A DNA stretch of 64,000 nucleotides from positions 1,736,001 through 1,800,000 of the forward strand of contig NZ_CP010897.2 in NCBI RefSeq assembly GCF_000934605.2. Direction: 5' to 3'. A model generated the notes under the pieces. That model was not told where the DNA came from, made no database searches, and saw nothing but the letters and a program-made list of their open reading frames with translations. The position numbers and the translations under genes are program-made. Positions within the stretch are counted from its first letter, which is position 1; each line of letters begins with the position of its first letter. Below, piece after piece: positions 60,377 through 64,000 of this stretch. This stretch comes from Pandoraea vervacti (GTDB lineage: Bacteria > Pseudomonadota > Gammaproteobacteria > Burkholderiales > Burkholderiaceae).

Positions 60377-61267
60377 ATGGACCGGCTCTCCACCCTGATT
60401 TCGAATTTCGGCGTTCGCGCCGGTGTGTTTCATAGCGGCGGCATGTGTGGCATCGCCAGCTACGGTATCGATGCTCACGACGGTGGGCATCTCCACTTGC
60501 TGCGCTCGGGCGAAGTGGCGCTGGTTACGGAAGATGGCGCACGACGACAGATCGACGAGCCGTCGCTGATCTTCTTTCCGCGTCGCAACCATCATCAATT
60601 GCTCTCGGGCGAAGCGGACCGCACGGAACTGGTGTGCGGTTCGTTGTCGTTCGACGGGGGCCACAACAATCCGCTCGTGGCCGCGTTGCCCGATTTCCTT
60701 GTCCTGCCCACCAAATCCCTGTCCACGCTCGAACTGACGTTGAACTGGCTGTTCGCGGAAGCGTTCGGGCAGAATTGCGGGCGTCTGGCCGTGATGGACC
60801 GCTTGTTCGAATTGCTGGTCATTCAACTGTTGCGGCACGTGCTGGAGCATCGTCTTGTGAGCTTCGGCATGCTGGCCGGATTGGGCGACCCGCGGCTCGC
60901 CCGCGCGTTGAACGTCATTCACAACCAGCCGGGCGAGCCGTGGACGGTAGAGTCGTTGGCAAGCACCGCGAACATGTCGCGGGCGAATTTCGCCGCGCAG
61001 TTTCGCGAAGTGGTAGGGCAGTCGCCAGCGGATTATCTGCTGGACTGGCGCATCGGGCTTGCACAGAAGCGTTTGCGTGACGGTCAGCCGATCGCGCGTG
61101 TGGCGCAGGAAGTGGGTTACGACAGCGCGTCGGCGCTGGCGCGCGCTTTCCGGCGCAAGACGGGCAGCAGCCCACGCGACTGGCTACGCGCCCAGATGCA
61201 TGCGGTCACGACGTTGCCGCGACCGCGCGTGCAGTTCGAGCCTGTGTTGCCCGCCCAGGCGGCGTAA
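60377..61267 (+). CDS. AraC-family regulator with cupin sensor domain
   Basis: This is a 296-residue regulator. The N-terminal cupin-like domain reads GVFHSGGMCGIASYG and HLHLLRSGEVALVTEDGARR. The C-terminal double helix-turn-helix has AFAAQFREVVGQSPADYLLD-like spacing and QEVGYDSASALARAFRRKTG. It is similar to the AraC/Cupin_6 group linked to redox or reactive-chlorine sensing; one Cys sits in GGMCGIAS. The target gene is not adjacent, so no target is assigned. Confidence 0.88.
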   Translation: MDRLSTLISNFGVRAGVFHSGGMCGIASYGIDAHDGGHLHLLRSGEVALVTEDGARRQIDEPSLIFFPRRNHHQLLSGEADRTELVCGSLSFDGGHNNPLVAALPDFLVLPTKSLSTLELTLNWLFAEAFGQNCGRLAVMDRLFELLVIQLLRHVLEHRLVSFGMLAGLGDPRLARALNVIHNQPGEPWTVESLASTANMSRANFAAQFREVVGQSPADYLLDWRIGLAQKRLRDGQPIARVAQEVGYDSASALARAFRRKTGSSPRDWLRAQMHAVTTLPRPRVQFEPVLPAQAA

Positions 61268-61426
61268 TCGCCTGACGAACGCGCCGTCGTCGTTGTCGTC
61301 ATCGGTATCGTCATTTGCATCTTCGGCGTCGTCATGACAGTCATGACGTAACCGTGTCCAGAGGCCGTTCTCTGGCTGGGACTGCGTGCGCTTTTATGTC
61401 GTCGCCAGCCAGATTTTCAATTCGGC

Positions 61427-62674
61427 TTAGAACACGTGGCTGACACCCAGACGCACGACCGTCTGCGAGCTGGTGGCAGACGACATGCCGTTGGCGGCGT
61501 CGCCCACCGATGCCGTAGCGTCGATCACGTTGCCGTAGGCGTCCAGCGTATTGCCCGATGCCTTCTGGTATCCCGCCAAGGCATACAGCTCCGTGCGCCT
61601 GGACAGGTTGTAGAACGCGGCGAGGTTGAACTGATGGTATTTCGCGCCTGATGCATTCGCCGCCGGGGCATTCACGTTCGTGAAGCTGTATCCGCCGCCG
61701 AAGCGGAAGGCATTCGTGAAGCGATACATGCCCAGCACGCCGACCGTGTCGAACTTGGCCGTGCGCGTAAAGCGCGAGTACGTGCCCGCCGAGTACTCCG
61801 TGTGGCTGTAGTTTGCACCGAGCGTGGTGTTGCCGAACTGGTACGTCATGGCGGTGGCGACGATGTCACGCGATCTGGCGCTGGCATACCCGGCGTTGAT
61901 GGACGAGGCAAAGGCCGATTCCGACGAGCCCGCCCAACTTCCGATGGTCGTATCCGTGGCGCTTGCCTTGTCGTTGTTGGCGTGCGAGTAGCCAACGCCC
62001 CACGTCAGCGGGCCGTTGGCGTACTGGCCGGCGAGGCCCCAGGTGTTCTGACGCCCCATCGTGCCGGGCTGGCCGCCGAAGCCGTACATGGCCCCGAAGG
62101 TGAACCCGCCCCACGTCGGCGACCGGTACTTCACGCTGTTGTTGACGCGCGAACTGTGGTCGAGATTGTCGACGTCGCCCGGGTGCGCGCCCACGCCCGA
62201 GAGCAGGGCGGTGCCGCCCACCGAACCGACGAGATCGATCAGCGGATCGTACTGACGACCCAGCGTGACGGTGCCGTAGGCTTTGTCCTGCAAGCCGACG
62301 TAAGCATGACGGCCGAACTCTGCGCCGCCCTGACTGGCCGTGCCGTTGCCGATGTTAAAGCCGTTCTCGAGACGGAACAGCGCCTTCAAACCACCCCCCA
62401 GATCTTCCGAACCCTGAATGCCCCAGCGGCTGCCTTGCCATGTGCCGCTCTGGAACGCGTAGTTCGACGCGCCGGTCAGGACAGCGGGGCGTCCTGCCGC
62501 ACCCGCACGCGTGACCGATGCCACGTTGCTGGCATAGCCGATGCCGCCGTCGACGATTCCGTAGAGCGTGACATTGGACTGGGCGCAGGCGAGTGTGGCC
62601 GCACCGCAGCCGATCACGAGCGCGGCGGCGTGGGCGAGCGGCGCACGAGCGAGAGAGGTTGCGAAGGACTTCAT
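61427..62674 (-). CDS. Gram-negative porin (OmpC-like)
   Basis: This 415-residue outer-membrane porin of the Burkholderia type has a signal peptide (HAAALVIGCGAATLACA). The mature part starts QSNVTLYGIVDGGIGYASNV, the family opening, and continues with SRWGIQGSEDLGGGLKALF and RLENGFNIGNG. The last residues VVRLGVSHVF end in Phe, as in trimeric porins. It forms a general diffusion channel. AGGAAA lies upstream of the ATG at 62674. The gene stands alone. Confidence 0.93.
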   Translation of the reverse strand: MKSFATSLARAPLAHAAALVIGCGAATLACAQSNVTLYGIVDGGIGYASNVASVTRAGAAGRPAVLTGASNYAFQSGTWQGSRWGIQGSEDLGGGLKALFRLENGFNIGNGTASQGGAEFGRHAYVGLQDKAYGTVTLGRQYDPLIDLVGSVGGTALLSGVGAHPGDVDNLDHSSRVNNSVKYRSPTWGGFTFGAMYGFGGQPGTMGRQNTWGLAGQYANGPLTWGVGYSHANNDKASATDTTIGSWAGSSESAFASSINAGYASARSRDIVATAMTYQFGNTTLGANYSHTEYSAGTYSRFTRTAKFDTVGVLGMYRFTNAFRFGGGYSFTNVNAPAANASGAKYHQFNLAAFYNLSRRTELYALAGYQKASGNTLDAYGNVIDATASVGDAANGMSSATSSQTVVRLGVSHVF

Positions 62675-62900
62675 GGTGTGTTTCCTGAGTGAGTTCGGAC
62701 GGGCGAGTAAAAAAGGCGATCCGCGTTCCGGTGTCATGTCCCGGGTCGGCGAATCGATTTATAAATTAGGAATACTAAGTACGAAATTTTCGAGTTCCCT
62801 CGCAGACGTTTCCATCGACGAGGGAGATCCGACGTGCGCGCCGCCGCTGGGCGTGGGGGGGGAGGTCCCCGAGGCGGCGCTGCGCGTTGCGCTAGTTGCG

Positions 62901-63860
62901 TTACCTGGCGATGTCCTTGCCTTGCCTGTTCAGCGCGTCGCGCAAGCGTGCGGGCGAATCGGTCATCACCGCGTCGAAGCCCAATTGCGAGGCGGCTTCG
63001 AAGTCCTGCGGCGTTTCGATACCGAAGGCGACGAGATGCACGTTGCCGCGCGCTTTGAAGCACTGCACGGCGGCGGGCGTCCACCAGTTGGCGACGACCT
63101 TCGAGATGCCTTCGCCCAGCGTGAAACGCTCCACCACTTCGACCTGACGATGGAATTCGATGCCGGCCCACGTGCCCGGCGCCGGCGGGGCGGTGCATTG
63201 ACCGGCCAGCGCTGCGGCAACGAGTCGGTTGCGTGTGGCGTCGCGCGATTCGAACAACTGGGCTTGCGGGCGGCGCGCACGCATGCGGTCGGTGGCCTCG
63301 GCTTCCGTGGAGTAGAGGCGCACGCGCGACCACGCATGCATGTCGTCGAGCACCTTGATGACGGCTTCGACCAGCGGTGCCGCGGGCGTCTGCTTCATGT
63401 CGAGCAGCACGGGGACGTCTGCGGGGACAGCGGCGAGCGCCTCCCGCAGCGTGGGGATGGGCAGTGGGTGATCGCGATACGGGTAGACCGTCTGGCCCGC
63501 CGTGTCCTTGCGAGCGAAGGCATAGCCGGCGTTGAGCCGCTTCACGTCGGTATAGTCGAGGTCGGCAAGTTTGCCGCGACCGTCGGTCAGTGCGGACAGA
63601 TCGGCCGGGCGGTACATCACCGGTACGCCGTCGCGCGTGACCTGAACCGTCATCCACAAGGCTTGCGCGCCGTTTTGCAGCGCGTTGGTAAAGGCTTGCA
63701 CCGTGTTTTCCGGCGTATCGCCTGTCCCGCCGCGATGGGCGACGATGAGCGGGGCAGCGCCGGCCGCGAGCGGCATCACCGCACCGAAAAGACAGGCGGC
63801 GACGCTCGCACCGATAGCGGCAACGCGCCAGTTGAACGAACGCAGGGGGATGGATGGCAT
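62901..63860 (-). CDS. Glycerophosphodiester phosphodiesterase-fold protein, catalytic residues altered
   Basis: This is a roughly 319-residue secreted protein (signal peptide with VAAIGASVAACLFGAVMPLA) with the GDPD TIM-barrel. The first motif is intact (IVAHRGGTGDTPENTVQAF). The next motif, normally E-x-D, reads ALWMTVQVTRDGVPV, and the HD pair after it reads MYRPADLSALT. The later LEIK-type motif reads LLDMKQT. Several metal- and catalysis-related positions therefore differ from classical GlpQ. It may have another specificity or be inactive. The start is uncertain (63860 or 63908). Confidence 0.78.
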   Translation of the reverse strand: MPSIPLRSFNWRVAAIGASVAACLFGAVMPLAAGAAPLIVAHRGGTGDTPENTVQAFTNALQNGAQALWMTVQVTRDGVPVMYRPADLSALTDGRGKLADLDYTDVKRLNAGYAFARKDTAGQTVYPYRDHPLPIPTLREALAAVPADVPVLLDMKQTPAAPLVEAVIKVLDDMHAWSRVRLYSTEAEATDRMRARRPQAQLFESRDATRNRLVAAALAGQCTAPPAPGTWAGIEFHRQVEVVERFTLGEGISKVVANWWTPAAVQCFKARGNVHLVAFGIETPQDFEAASQLGFDAVMTDSPARLRDALNRQGKDIAR

Positions 63861-63935
63861 GGTGGGCGATCTCGTTGCGAGGGCGGGCGTGAACAGGGAG
63901 GTGGGCATGCGAAATGAGGCGTGGTGGCGACGGGT

Positions 63936-64000
63936 TCAGACAACAAGGATTTCCGGCGATGCGATCGGCAGGCGCTGACGCAACGTGTCGGGCAGCGGCG
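63936..64000 (-). CDS. Possible 3' end of a leftward gene cut by the window edge
   Basis: A minus-strand frame open to the right edge ends at a TGA (63936-63938). It encodes about 20 residues, PLPDTLRQRLPIASPEILVV, with normal codon use. It may be the C-terminus of a gene whose body lies outside. Too short to assign. Confidence 0.3.
   Translation of the reverse strand, partial: PLPDTLRQRLPIASPEILVV

Overview
This is a GC-rich chromosomal window from a Gram-negative bacterium. The gene families fit a beta-proteobacterium of the Burkholderiaceae: LysR, GntR, MocR and AraC regulators, a DUF4148 protein, a Porin_4-type porin, and a FecI/FecR/TonB-receptor locus followed by DUF4198, DUF3649, PepSY and DUF3325 genes. 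A genus such as Pandoraea or Burkholderia is my inference. No rRNA, phage, transposase or CRISPR was seen. The only RNA gene recognised is the selenocysteine tRNA.

Layout. 1-12 kb: the 3' end of a LysR gene, an MFS carrier preceded by two DnaA-box elements, two GntR-controlled catabolic units (a hydratase-fold enzyme; a crotonase plus a class III CoA-transferase), a GH15 glycosidase, and a MocR regulator divergent from a TauE/SafE exporter. 12-23 kb: a small unknown protein, an MdtD-like efflux pump, an orphan substrate-binding protein, a response regulator and a hybrid histidine kinase, and the four-gene pqiA-pqiA-pqiB-pqiC lipid-transport operon. 23-32.3 kb: a complete selenoprotein cassette. 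It holds fdnG with an in-frame UGA, fdnH, fdnI, fdhE, selA, selB and selC, so the enzyme and the dedicated selenocysteine insertion machinery sit together. 32.4-43.3 kb: a GntR-controlled catabolic and transport cluster. It holds a gentisate-dioxygenase-like cupin, an LVIVD-repeat protein, RidA, a GST, an SsuABC/TauABC-like importer, an aldehyde dehydrogenase, a GMC oxidoreductase and a Rossmann-less relic of a 2-hydroxyacid dehydrogenase. The substrate is unknown.

43.4-54.1 kb: a tiny lipoprotein, a LysR regulator, a class II aldolase-like protein and ribA, then a Fur-boxed iron-uptake locus read leftward (sigma factor, anti-sigma factor, STN-containing TonB receptor, four accessory membrane or periplasmic proteins). 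54.1-58.9 kb: a Mg2+-transport unit with a long structured leader, a stand-alone ACT domain resembling the MgtC C-terminus, a second leader carrying a 59-codon reading frame and an 11-bp perfect stem, the MgtA P-type ATPase, and an outer-membrane beta-barrel protein. 59-64 kb: nsrR, a DUF4148 protein, an AraC regulator, a porin and a glycerophosphodiesterase-fold protein with altered catalytic residues.

The most notable signals are the Mg2+ leader with its ACT domain, the 33-43 kb catabolic cluster, the Rossmann-less hydroxyacid dehydrogenase relic, the tRNA-Sec that shares a base with the selB stop codon, and the paired DnaA-box elements. Several intergenic gaps hold short tandem repeats of different period (9, 10, 12 and 15 bp).
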